Shown here: positions 33,951 to 46,900 of the stretch, piece by piece
Layout of the letters: each line of letters starts with the position of its first letter
Position numbering within the stretch: position 1 is the first letter of the stretch
Origin: Nageia nagi
Taxonomy: Eukaryota > Pinophyta
NCBI GenBank assembly: GCA_050084985.1
Contig: JBITNC010000002.1
Coordinates: forward strand, 3,224,001 to 3,288,000
Length of the DNA stretch: 64,000 nucleotides
Direction: 5' to 3'
Notes under the pieces: model-generated
Databases searched by the model: none
What the model was told of the DNA's origin: nothing
Seen by the model: the letters and a program-made list of their open reading frames with translations, nothing else
Translations under genes and position numbers: made by a program

Positions 33951-36900
33951 CTAAGCATGTTGCGAACTGATCTAGGGCATCAAATAGGTCACGGTACATG
34001 CCAAAAATTCCAAAGATGCACTATTTAAGCAAAATATCACCTCTACAAGCCAACGTCACATCCAGGAACACATTAATCAAACACAACACCTCAATAATAG
34101 TCTAGAAATGCCAACGACTCACTTATACAAGCATGATTACACTAAATTGCTCAACGTTGCATATATGAAAGCATGAACAAGTTAGACACATCAAATAATG
34201 AGATAATAAATGAGATCCAAGTATGCCATGACTCAATTGATGATAGAATGATGAGTACAATATAAACCAGGCTCAAGAGGGCTCAACATTGGCCTCCAAG
34301 GAGCCACCTTTTGTATACAACTATGTAGAGATAGATTTTGTTGTCAAAATTGTTGTAGAACAATCACACTCTACTAGATCCATGGATTCCACACTGAAAG
34401 GCTTCCTCATAGGCTAACTCTCAACAAAGAGAACAAATGTAATTTTGGAATGCCACCAAATGGGTTCAAAGGTGTATACATGTTGTGGACCCCTTAGGGT
34501 AGGGAAACCTCATAGCATTATCACCTCAACCACTAGTCAGAAGGTGTTCCAAGCCTCCTAGACTCTCCTTGTGCACTACACTCAAGGGTACTTAACACCG
34601 CCAAGTCTTGAATAGTAAGAGGGGTTTCAATATCGAAATAAATTCCATCTTTGCAACGAGACTCCTTTGCCTTTATAACATTTCTATGGATTTGGATCTC
34701 ACCTAGGAGTCATCCCCAACCTCCCCAATCACAACGTTAGCTCTTGGAGGCCCAAGATATCCAACGTGGGTGCTTAGGGATCAAGCATGCCCAACATGGG
34801 TACCAAGAGGCCATAAATGCCAACATGGGAGTCCAAGGTACCATGCATTCCAACATGGGAGTTCAAGGAACCACGTAGGTATAGGAGCCATGCATGGGTG
34901 CTAGGGTGTCATCATGGGCCAACGTGGGGGTCTAGAAGCCTCCCCAAAGTTGGTGCAAGTGCTCAAGCCCATCGCTGGGTTCTAGGTGTCCATTATGTTA
35001 TTTTTGATGTTACATGAGGCTTGGGATTCCCACAATCATCTTAGGATCTCTAATTGCATTAATGATAAATTAAAAAACACATTCTAGCTTGGGAGGAAAA
35101 TGTCCCTCGTGGGGCTCACAATATGGGTCCAATGGCCATTATATTTCTATCCCAAGTAACTAACAACAAATACATGAATAAATAAAAATATTTACAAAAG
35201 GGAATCCTTAGGATTTCAAATTTATTTATTTTTCAGAAAAAGGGGATCTTACACTATATGATGTTAGAATGACATTACTTAATAGTATTAGCTTTCCATT
35301 TCCCTCTCATGTTGCATTTTTAGCTTAAAGCATAGGGAATACTCTCTCAACTTCTCATTTTTTTATTTCATTCTTTAGAGGGATCTATCACGAGAGCAAA
35401 GAAGAAGCACAAAGATGTTCCATTGCATCAAGGTTTGCTATTTATGTTTTATAAACATACACTCATCCAGGAACCCACTCTAGATACTACCCAATTAGAC
35501 CTTGAGCCCACCCCACATTGGTATACCTTTAAGTTAGATGAATACCTTAAGGATCATATCCTACTTGCCAAGCATATGAAAAAAGGTAAAGGTAAGAGCA
35601 CAACTAAGAGCAACTAAGTGTTAAGCACAAAAATAAACAAGTCTTTCAATCAACCGATGTCCTCGTCCACTACACTTGTAGATGATCCATTATCCTCAAC
35701 TATAGATACTCTTCTCATACTTAAATAAGGTACACCATAAACTACATATATGATAATCTCCAAAAGAAGAACCCCAATGAAGAAGTGTATGAAGAATAGT
35801 TTTAGCCCAAAATCAGGAGAAAGAAATAATAGTATTGGAAGATGAGATTAATGACCCCAATTATATTGTTAATAGCAACTAGAGAAAGCCTATCAAACCA
35901 CTAAAGAAATATATGACCAAAGCTGAAATGAAGCACGCCCATGTGATACTAAAGACTACACTAAATTTTGAAGACAATAACCATCCCAAACAAAATAGAG
36001 GCAGTAAAGGAGGACCTTATACAATAGATTAAGGCATTGGTACAAGTATGTTGCTAGTGTCACTTACATCCTATATAACATTTTTGATAAATCATAAAAA
36101 CTAAATCTTCCTCCCTATTTTTTCTTATGTAACATGACAAATAGCCTTTTTTCTTATGTAATCCCTCTATCATATATCAATTGTATATATGCACTGTTAT
36201 AAGTTTTTTATTTTATGTAAAGCATAATTGATAAATCTTATAAATTGTTTAAGGAATAAACCAAAAATCCCTAAGCAATTTAAACTCAATTTGCCGACCA
36301 AACAAAAAAGAGAAATATTGTTATATAATATCAAATGGAGAATAACTCGTAATAATTGAATCGAGAATATAAGTCTAAAGATAATTTTTTCCCCCACTTC
36401 AAGGAGTTAAGCTTCAACCATTTTGAGAGGACAATCTTAAAAATATTATGAGTGAGCAATGAAGACATTATCTTATGATAATGATAATAAGTATTACTTT
36501 TGCTCATATTTATATGATTATTTTTTATAACAAATGATATTTTTTTTTACTTTTTTATAATGTAGTAGTATGATGCCATCATGACGGTTAAGAAAATCTT
36601 ATGATCCTACGGTTAGGTAGTCACTACTAATATGTTATAAGATTACTGCACCACAGATGACACAATACTTCAAATATATAACTGACATGAATCGAACTCA
36701 AAAAACAAATAAAACTAAAATCTATGCTTTTCATAACATACCAATTCTTAACCTAAATATATCATAAATGTAAATAAAACAAATACCTACACACCACATA
36801 CTATATATACTTATATAACTCTTAACATCATTAACCTAATAGACCCTTATTAAGCGAAAGCATTGTAGTCATCTTGATTATAGACTAATAAATAATGATA

Positions 36901-37100
36901 AATACTAAACACCACCTTTAGCAATTTAGGCATCTACTTTTCATGTAGCTGATGTCAATCATTTAGCCATCCCCTACAAATCATATTAACATATCCTCAT
37001 GACCTATAATCAAGAAGTGGACCTACATCATCCTTTGCATCATGGTGCCACTGAAAACGTATCCTAAATCTATTAAAAAACTACTAAAAAAACTACCAGC
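33951..37100. other. Right flank, mostly unrecognised
   Basis: Starts with target-site copy CTAAG. 34766-34900 holds short degenerate repeats. 35350-36010 has low-stop plus-strand reading (for example RKPIKPLKKYMTKAEMKHAH near 35885) that looks like a decayed transposon ORF but was not identified. The rest is AT-rich. Confidence 0.4.
34766..34900. repeat. Degenerate short tandem repeat
   Basis: Units of about 31 bp built on CCAACATGGGAGTCCAAGG; the two best copies are at about 34818-34880, with weaker ones before and after. Confidence 0.6.
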
Positions 37101-37204
37101 CACCGGAAAACGTTATTGTCTCAAATCAAATAACGTTAAAAGGTATTATAAAATCCAGACACCTTTGAACAAAAGTACAACAGTATCGGAAGCCCGAGAA
37201 TGAT

Positions 37205-37254
37205 ATGCCACGTAAGCAATTTTTCTATCCGAGTCCGTGTTAGGCCACGTAAGC
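37205..37254. promoter_or_regulatory. Paired GCCACGTAAGCA elements upstream of AMY3
   Basis: GCCACGTAAGCA occurs twice, about 35 bp apart, roughly 700 bp before the AMY3 start codon. The CACGTAA core resembles ACGT-type bZIP sites. Repetition near a gene start is the only support for function. Confidence 0.4.
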
Positions 37255-37602
37255 AGTTTCTATCTATCTGAATTACTTGACGTATGCTGTTGAGGACCTA
37301 AGTAACCCAGCTTTCAAATAACTGAAGCTTTCACGCTGTTTACCATACCAAATCTGTCTTTAATGGCCTCCAAACACAATAATATTCCGCCATTTCTTTC
37401 CATTTCCGCGGAAGTTCACCGTCGTGTAGCGAATATCGCTCAGAGACAACAATTTACGCAAAATATCCGAGCAAGCCGAGGATATATTCAGACGAAGATC
37501 AACACTGTGCGGCAGGGCTTCAAAGCAATCCCATCACACAATTTTTGTCGGCTCACACCACATAAAAAACTCAGCGCATAGAATTTTCTGACACGTTAAA
37601 TC

Positions 37603-37945
37603 TATTCAAGTTCAGGAAGCTCAATCGCAGGCTGAGATTTCAAATATTTTGTAAAATAATTCCATTTATGCAGATCTGTTCTGTATTATTTATAGCGGTT
37701 AAATCTCCTCCGAAATATCATCACTATCATTTAAATTATCATTTTTTATGTTTCTAGTTTAAATATTTATAGCGGTTAAATTATTATCTCGCCGAGCCGT
37801 ATTCAAATTCCGCAAGCTCAATCGCGTGCGGAGATTTGAAATATTTGGCGAAATTGATTCCGTTTATGTAGATCTACGCAAAATTATTTATAGCTATTAA
37901 ATCTCCTCCAAAATATCATTATTATCATTTAAATTATTATTTATT
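37603..37945. repeat. Tandem duplication in the AMY3 upstream / 5' UTR region
   Basis: Copy 1 (37603-about 37750) and copy 2 (37800-about 37945) share CAAGCTCAATCG-like starts, GAGATTT.AAATATTT, TTTATG.AGATCT, ATTTATAGC and CTCC.AAATATCAT blocks, with period about 197. Copy 2 ends 20 bp before the start codon, so the duplication includes the likely promoter or leader. Confidence 0.8.
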
Positions 37946-37963
37946 CTCTCTATTTCGAGAGGT

Positions 37964-40900
37964 ATGGCTATGTTATACAACTACGTCCGGACCCCTGCTC
38001 CTGCAGATTGCGGGGTCTCATCGGGGTCTCTCAGCGCGGAGAGGAGAACGCTGCTAAATTTAGTGAAAGTTGGCAAGCGCGCTAAAATTTTAAGCAGAAA
38101 TCGGGGCTTTGGATCGAGATTGTTTTTTGGAGATTTTGACTGTAAATTAGCCTTCAAAGATTCCACCAGACCGGATCGATCTATAGCCGCGGCTTTGACA
38201 GAACAATTTATCCCTGGTAAAAGCTCTGATTCTTCGGCTACGTCATTTACCACAACTTTTCCTCTGAAAAGGACCGTAAAGGTAGGCTTTGCTTTCTGAA
38301 ATTTACGGCAAGCAGATAAAATTAACCTTTTTCTTCACTTTTGGTGAGCTTAAAGGCGTTCTGAATTATTTAATTTTAAAATTTGTCCGTCTATTTAACA
38401 GGTAGATGGAAAAATTGCGGCAAAGGTGGATTCTGTCAAGAAAGACGGCAAATCGCGGCTCGTTCTGGAATGTCACATTCCGGGACGCTGGGTGCTGCAC
38501 TGGGGGGTTACTTATTGCGAGGATCCAGACAGGTTTTATCTTCTGTTTATGAATTTATTTATATTATGTCTATTGGACCCTGTCAATAATATAATTTTCT
38601 TTTTATCGATGAAGCCTAATCCTAGCCAGTAGAAGGAGGACTGAACTGAACTTTATAACATCACTAATATGGGGAGTTTTGAACCTAGATACACGTTGGA
38701 GAGTTTTAAACCTAGACACTTAACCTAGACATCATATACCTTCTTTATATATTCAAGGGCATGAACCCATAAGTGATACTTATAATAGTTTTGAACCTAA
38801 TACATGTTGAAGAGTTTTGAACCTAGGTTTCTTGAGAGTTTTTACACCTTAAAATCTTAATACACTCTTCACATACCTTTTTTAAATATTCACGGGCCCA
38901 AACCGATAAGTAATACTTATAGTTTGAGAAAAGGTCCAATGGATAGATACATATAAACATCAGCCTATACATATGCATAAATCATATAAACTGTAGAAAC
39001 CTTGATAGAATTCAGTAATTAAGTCTTGTCTTAGTTTCCCTAAAATATTTTGGCTAGATTTCCCTCCTTTGCGTCTGAGACATCGCTAGATCATGTACCT
39101 TCTTATTCCTAGAAGAAGAAATTGTCTAGTTCTTAAAGAAACACTAAGGATCTTTACGTATTTCGAACATTCTTCTTTTCTCATTATGTGAGGGCTAACA
39201 GGTTTAAGTACTCTTACTTTACAAGCTCTAGTTCGTGAAATCTTGAACAGCTGCACTCCAACGAGCTATAATATAACCATAAATCTCATAAGGCCAGGGC
39301 TAGTATGCGAGGGTTTGAATGATCTAGGTCCAAATCTAAAGGGCAGAGCTTGGATTTATGTTGTGTATTGTGTATAAACTATGAACTTACCATAGACAAT
39401 TTGTAATCTTTAACCGGTATCTAAGAAAAATCAGGTTTTGAGATCTTAAAAACAACAATCCTCTTATTCAACAAAGGATTCACAGTAGCCGTGTCATCAC
39501 CAGTTAAGGATCTGTATAAGATATTCCTAATTTGTATTACACCATATGTTCTTTTACAATTATAAATTTGGAATTATTGACCTGGGCATTGAGTTAAACC
39601 CCAAATCATATAGAAAGCTTTTTGAGGTGCACAAAATGTGAGACTATTGAGATTAGAGGGTTGGGTTGATCCAGCCTACACTTGGCCATAAGCCTTGGGT
39701 CATTAAGATTGCCTACCTTTGGTGACCTGTGAATTCCTTGCTGGAGATTTCTTCACAGCTGAACTTTGGACTCGGGCACCTTAATAAAGTATGGATTAGC
39801 ATTTGAATCCTAAGCCCCATCAGCTCAAAGTCAAAATTAACTTCTATTCTTTTTAAACTCTAATATTAATTTGTGCAGTTGTTATTGAGTACATCATAAA
39901 CTATAATTAATATCTGTTCATGGTATATATTCAACAAATGGATAAACCCAGCCTGATATGGTATCCTAGGGCATAGTGTCGCATCTTGCAGCTCTAACTT
40001 GGAGATACATGAAGAGAATATGACTGAACATTGCACAAGTTTTCTTTGATTTTATATTCATGAATGATAGAAAACTTCTTGGTTTCTTATTACCAATCTT
40101 CATTAAAATACAAAACTCATATACATACATTGAAACAAGAATTGGTGAGGTGGTTTCTGGGGTATTGTGGACCAGGGGATGACAAAATTCATATACATAA
40201 TTCTTCATATTTGAATCCTATAATTACTGGTAGATTTTTGTCAAATTAGTAAATCTGCATATGTATTTAGCTCTTTGTATAATTCAAGAAGCGAAGGCAT
40301 ATTGTCGTGATAACCTTATGGATATTAAAACTAAAACACTATTTTATGAGTATGCAAATGTTCTTGCAGAGTCCTAAGGGTTTCCTCTTTTATAGCAATC
40401 CAAAATTCAATAAAATTGGAACCGATGGTGCATTTGCCCAATCTGCTCTCTTATTGCAATGGGCCAATTAAAAGTGTAGCAATTGAATGCTAGATGAAGT
40501 ACTTTGAACAATCTGCTCTCTTATTGCAATGGTCCAATTAAAAATGTAGCATTTGAATGCTAGATGAAGTACTTTAATGAAGGCATAATTCAGAGGAAAG
40601 ATGAGAGGTGATTGTGCATTGATAACCCTGGACTCAATAAGATCACAGTGAAACCACTATCTTTCATAATGTTTTCCTTAATCATCTTCAAGGTGCCAAG
40701 TTCTTCACAAAAATGGATTTGATGGCTAGATGTTACTGAATTCACATGGAGTCTTGTTTTATCTTGAAGATAACATCCAAGACAAAGTTCAGGCTCTACA
40801 AATGGCTGTTTATGCCATTTGGACTCATTAATGTAGCTACTACTTTTATGTGCTTCATCAATGATGTTGTTCTATCGTGTTTGGGTAAGTTTGGTAAGTT

Positions 40901-43900
40901 TTTTGTTGTATTTTTTGATGATATTTTGATTTTTAGTAGGCCATGGCTAGAGCATTTGACACATGTCAAGATTCTTTTGGAGCTTATTTGTTAGCATAAG
41001 CAGTCAAAGATGAAGTCATCATTTGAACAACAATCAGCTAAGGACTTCTGTTCCTCACAATGGAGTTGGGATCCAGGTAGATCCAGATAAAGTTGGAGCC
41101 CTCGAAGACTACCACAACTTAGCACCATTCTTCAATGAAAGAGTTTTCTTGTATGTATGGGCTTGTAAAAGAAGTAAATTTTCATATTAACGATTCCCTT
41201 CATTAACTTACCAACAGAAAGGCTCTTACTTGGCCTCAAGCTGATCATATTTTCCAATGCCTCAAAGATGGTTTATGCTTATCATTTGTTCTTTCATTTC
41301 CTGATTTCCAATAGCCATATGGAATTGAACCTAACAATTTGCTATAGGCACAGTTCTTAAGCATTGAGGACATCTAATGGCCTGTCAGGCTAAAAATTAT
41401 CCTAAGCGAAGCTTAAATACAACACTGGTGGCAAAATATTCTTTGTATTGATCTAAATACTTAAGCAACTAAGTCACTTTCTCCTTGGGAAAGAAGTAAG
41501 CTTGCACATAGATCACCAATCCCTTGAGTTCATGAATTCTCAATAAAAACTTCAAAAACATTGACACATCAAGTGAGCATTTTTTAGTCAACAATTTCAT
41601 CCGGTCATCAAGTGGAAGGAGGGTTCCTCAAACAATGTAGTAGATCTCTTGCAACCTCCTCTAAGCTTTTTTACCGTTTTAAACAGTCATTGTGCAGCTC
41701 AAGAAGACTGCAAAGATCTATACTCCTTTGATCCATGTTATGAATCTATAGTTGCAGCATAGAACCAACTGGCAATGGTTAAATAGGCTCTTTTCTTGAT
41801 CACTATTTTGAAGAAGCCTTTTTATATCACACTAATCGGTTGTGTTTCAGTGGGATGAATCTGCAACAGTCTACTAAGAGGAACCTGTTGGGGGTTTTTC
41901 TTTCCTACCTTGCTGATGGTCAAATGCATGCAAGGCTTGTGGGAAAACTCCGACACCTGAGTTGTAGGGCGTTACCCCTACCCGCTATGAGGACTTTACC
42001 TCAAAGGTTTGGAAATGGAGGGTACAAGGGTTCACTCAGGCGAAAGGGTGGAGATGTTTAAAGCTGTAGCCAACACAAAATATAATTTTGTTAATCAAGG
42101 ACTTGAAGGTTTTCCAATCCAAGTACAACCGTTTCTAAAAAAAAAAAGGGAAAATAAAACAAAGAATCTGTTGCGAAAGCCGTGCAAAGAAAACGAAAAA
42201 GAAAGAAAAGATGTGAAAAGACAGTGATATATGAGTTGGGCTCTCAAGCTAAGTTTTCACCGATTAATACGATTTTGTGAATAGAACTTGTGCGAGTTTG
42301 ATTTAAGTTCCACGCACCCCGATTCTGGCTCGAAAGGCGATGACACGAACGTTTTGACGAGAGGAGCTTGGTGCTAAGGCAATGAAAGAAAGGTGAGGCA
42401 TGGGTAAGACTCAATCCTGGGGTGAAGTTCTTATGCTAAATGACATACACAAGTCATCTTACAAACAAATTAATCCTGAGTGCAAACTATGAAACATCAC
42501 AATGAAACATTTCTTGAACTATTTCCAAAAGATATGCAAGCATTCTTTTATCCACCCATTAGGTTTATAAAATGATCCAAATATTCAAGATAGCATTCAC
42601 ATGTAATACTCATTCACATTCATAGTCTCAAATGAAAACCAACTCACTTCAATTACTTGAGATAAATCACAATTGCGAAAAGGGAAAACTCGTAAGTTTT
42701 AGAGTATTATTTTAAGTAGTCCCAGTTGCAAAAAATGTTTGATCTTTACAAATGAGCCCAAATGGGCTATATATAGTTTTTGAGCAACCCAAAGTGTTGC
42801 CCTAACCCTAATTATGATTTCCAAGAAAATCAAATATGGTCCAACAAAAACATGCCACATGGCATCATAAGATATCCTCCAAGTTTGTGGGAGCAAATTC
42901 TCATCCATCACAAAATTGGGAATTTATTAACAATAAATTAAAGTCTCCAAAAATAACCATGAAATAAATAGTAAATAAAAGACAACAAATGTTGTGACTA
43001 GGCAGTTGGTGGGTCCAACGCCTCCACACGTCTCTCAAAGTCATCATCCAAGAATGTGGCCGTGAGCTCCAATCCATGTAACATTTTTGACAGCTTCGGC
43101 CCATTCTTCATCACACTGCGCTCTACCTTGTTGATGATCCTTATCATGTCCTCCCATGCGTGGGCTTTGAGCAAATGCTCCAAGTGACTACCTGTTTGGA
43201 AAGTATTAATATCCTCGATCATGATGAGACTGTGAAGGAAATGTCTCACTTCCGCCACTACAAGTTCTTGTTAGAATTTGTAATGAAATATTGTGAATAT
43301 CTAAACTCCTTGTAAATTCAATTAATCACTTAAAGGATATGTAGATACCTTAAGGGATTAATTGAATTCTTTATTATGTGTGGACTTTGACCTAACCATG
43401 GGGTTAGTTGGTAGGTTGAAGTTAGATCACACATTTATTGTAACCCTAACCTTACCCTTGGGTTAAAGGGAGGTTAGGGAGGTACTCTAAAACTATAAAT
43501 AGAGGGCCTCTCCTCTTGTAATTCACATCTTAGATTTGGAGTAACATTACTCTACTAGTTTAGGAGAGAGGAAGAAAGAATTGTTGTAAGAGAGGCATAG
43601 TTGAGAATAGAGAGCTAGTTGTGGATGTACTCCCAAGGAGGGAGGAACCACATTACATTGTGTCATATTGTGTGAATGGTGTTAGTAGCTTATTAGATGT
43701 TGAATGATGAATGATTTAGCTTCCTAGTCTTAGGTCCTTGAGAATTAGATCTAGGCTAATTCCAACAGTTCTTTGTCACGGATGCCTGCATCGTCATCAA
43801 TGAACTTCACCTGAAACTCCATCTAATCAAGAAAAGTGTTTGCCTTGTCATTGAGCTTTTGAAACTCCTTTTGCATCTCCTGGAATAGGGTGGTTATGTG

Positions 43901-46900
43901 GTTAACTACCCCCAATTAGAACCAATATACCTCACAAAACTTTATATCTTCTAGTCTCCGATTTCGTATCATCTCGAACTGCATGATCATGGGCCGCCTA
44001 GAATCCAGGATCCGAAGGAAACTAGTTCTCTCCATGATGACGTCCTTGAGCTTTTTTTTTCGAATGCTATCCTCTCTAGTGCTTCAATGGATTGTTGCAC
44101 TGCCACCAAGACCTCATCTATATGCTTATTCTTTACTGCAATCATACCCTCCTTTAGCGGTTTGATCTTTTGGTGCTCTTTAGTGGGTACCTTAGCTGAT
44201 TCCAATTCCTTGGTCAATATCCTTTGTGTGGCTAGCTCCTTCTTGAGGCCTTCGATCTCCTTATCTTTCATCATACCATCTTTGGTGATGGCCTCAACGT
44301 TGGAGATGATTGCATGTTTCTGACCAGCCAGACCAATCGGACCTGTATTGATGATTTGGTTAATTTGTTGGAGGTCTTCGGGACATTGTGGATTCTCCTT
44401 ATCAGCTATAATGGTCTTGATGTGTATAGCGTTCTTAGCTAAATGCACATATGTCTGGGTTTTCCCTGGACGGGTGGACCTTTCTTCAACCTAGTTGTTT
44501 TTCTCTTCCGCCCTAAATTCTCCTTCGACATCCATATTAAACACATCTAAACATTCTTCCATATTGACACACCTGTCATTCGTGGGTGATGGCTGATAAG
44601 TGTCCACAATTGCCTTTGGAATAGTAACAACGTTCTTCTTTACTCTTCTTGAGGGTCTCTCTTCTCCTTGCTCAGCATGCTCACTTGAGGCTCTTGTAGC
44701 TTGTGATTGTGGGGTTCTCTTTAATCGGGTCCTCTTTTGCACTGTCTTGGATATTGGCTCCTTGTGCTTCTCAATAGATGGCTTTGTCGCTGATGCCTTA
44801 TGGGTTTCTGCCAATATCTCTACAGATTCATCTTGTTTCTGTGCATCTGGCATTTCCTCATCTTGGGTTGCATTCTCTTTTTGTTCTTCTTCTGATGCTC
44901 CAATCTCCCCTTCCTCTTGATTTTCATCAGGCTTATATGAGGGGTTGGAGGGTGATGATCCGGATGGTGGAACAACTGGTGACCTCCCGATTGTCGTGTT
45001 CCTAGGTGGTCTTGGAGATGGAGAAGGATCTTTGTGTCTGTTTCTCACGCATCTCACCACCTTGTTTGTAGATACTCGCTCTAGTTCCCTTGCATCATGC
45101 TCATCCATGGTGGCTTGCACTTGTTGCACAACTTGTTTGATTGGCCTTTAGCCTCGCATGGGCACATATTGTCCAACTGGTGTTTCAACAACTAGAGGGA
45201 ACTGTGTGACTCTGGAAGTAGACTCCTGAGGTTTTCTTCGCTTGTGCTGCGAGAGTCTTTTACTGATAGTAGCTTCAACACGATGTTGCTAGTCATTTGC
45301 ATCCTTGTGTACCCTTTCCCTTATCTTCTTCATCTCTATCTCATTGTTGATATTCTAGAAAGGCTCCTCGTCTACGAGTGACTTATGCTTATAAGGTTTC
45401 TTCCTTTCCTTCATGAAGAATGAGTGCATTCTATGATCCAGATCATAATGGTTGGCAATAGGCATCTTCTTGAAATTGAATTTGGCCAACTCTTCTTTCA
45501 TGGTTTCCACATCCGTACAAAACTTGCACTGATATTCTCCTACAGCAATCGGCAAATTGGAGGTAGCCGATTTCTTCTGCCATACCTGCTTGTTTAGAAA
45601 GGCCAACTGCCTCATCATCTCCATTAATAGCATCCTGTTACTCACGAATCTTGGCAATTATTAGGGCTGGATGGCTGATTCGTGTATACGAATGTACGAA
45701 TAGTGTTGGTGATGGAAGAAGAGGTCCCCATGTTTCTTCAAAGCATCTTGGGCTGAATTGGAGATCCTAGCAACTGTGATCTCTCCCTTAAGTTCTTTGT
45801 ATATTTCATACTCCCATCCATCATTTATCATTACAAAACTATCCCATCTCCTTTCCAACTTCCATTTGGGGTAGCATTTCCAAATGGAATATGTCCTTTT
45901 TTCTATCCAAGCCGTCTCACCCTGAGCTGTATCTCTATACTTGTCATGAAGCAACATGTACATGAGGTATGAATTGAGGTAGAATTTACGAGTGGTACCC
46001 AAGGATGACAATTGATTAGCTATGGAGTTGCTTAACACGTTGCTCCATTTAATTCTCCTCCCTTTGGTGATCTCTAGGATGAACCCAACGAACTCTTTCC
46101 TAAACTTTGAGGCGTCTTCCTTCCCAAGGATTCTAGACAACAAGAGAATAATCAACTCCATTGCAGAATAGAAGTTGGAGTGAGGAGCATTGATAAGTGC
46201 ATTTCCCTTCAATCCGTGATGCTCCTCCAACATCCAACTCTTGACAACGACGGCTGCTTTGGGGTCTCTTGGTAACAAGCTAATGATCTAGCCTCGCTAT
46301 ACTCGACTTCTCCTTCAGCAGTCCACTGAAATGCTGTTTTGATGGCATCCGGGCTGAAATCCATTATGATGTCTCCTTTGATACCTCGAAGGACTCTCTC
46401 CCCTTTTTGCCAAGAGTGGCCAACCTCCATGCATAATTCAGGAAATGGAGCTGTGAATGGGACTAATGTACAAGTGGAGAGTCCGGAGAAGAAGACGATA
46501 TCTTTCTCCAAGTCAGTGATAGGAAGACCATGAGTGCCTTCTCTCATCTGCGTAGGATCAACATTTTGCCAATCTGCATCTTCGATGGTTGCAAAACCGT
46601 TTCTCAAGAGTTTAGCCCTTGGGGAAGGGCTTGTTGTCTCTCACGAATGGAGATGACACAATCCTGTTTCAATTGCTCGAGATCCCTATCGAAGTCTGAA
46701 GCTGAATTACCCTTAGAAGTCATGATGTTTTTACTAGCAGCGAGGCTCCTCAAGAGTGCTGTGTGGGTTTCCAGGTAAAGATGACATCCAAATTGGAGGT
46801 TCTTGCCTTCCAAATGCTTGCGCAAGCCCTAAGGTGGATAAATGATGATGTTTGAGCACACAAATTTGCAATTTGTTGTTGTCCTAGTGCAAAAGTAGAA

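Noticed and set aside
37363-37581. 72-codon open frame upstream of AMY3
   Set aside because: No motif. It lies in the probable promoter or leader, and length alone is not enough to call a gene or regulatory upstream ORF.
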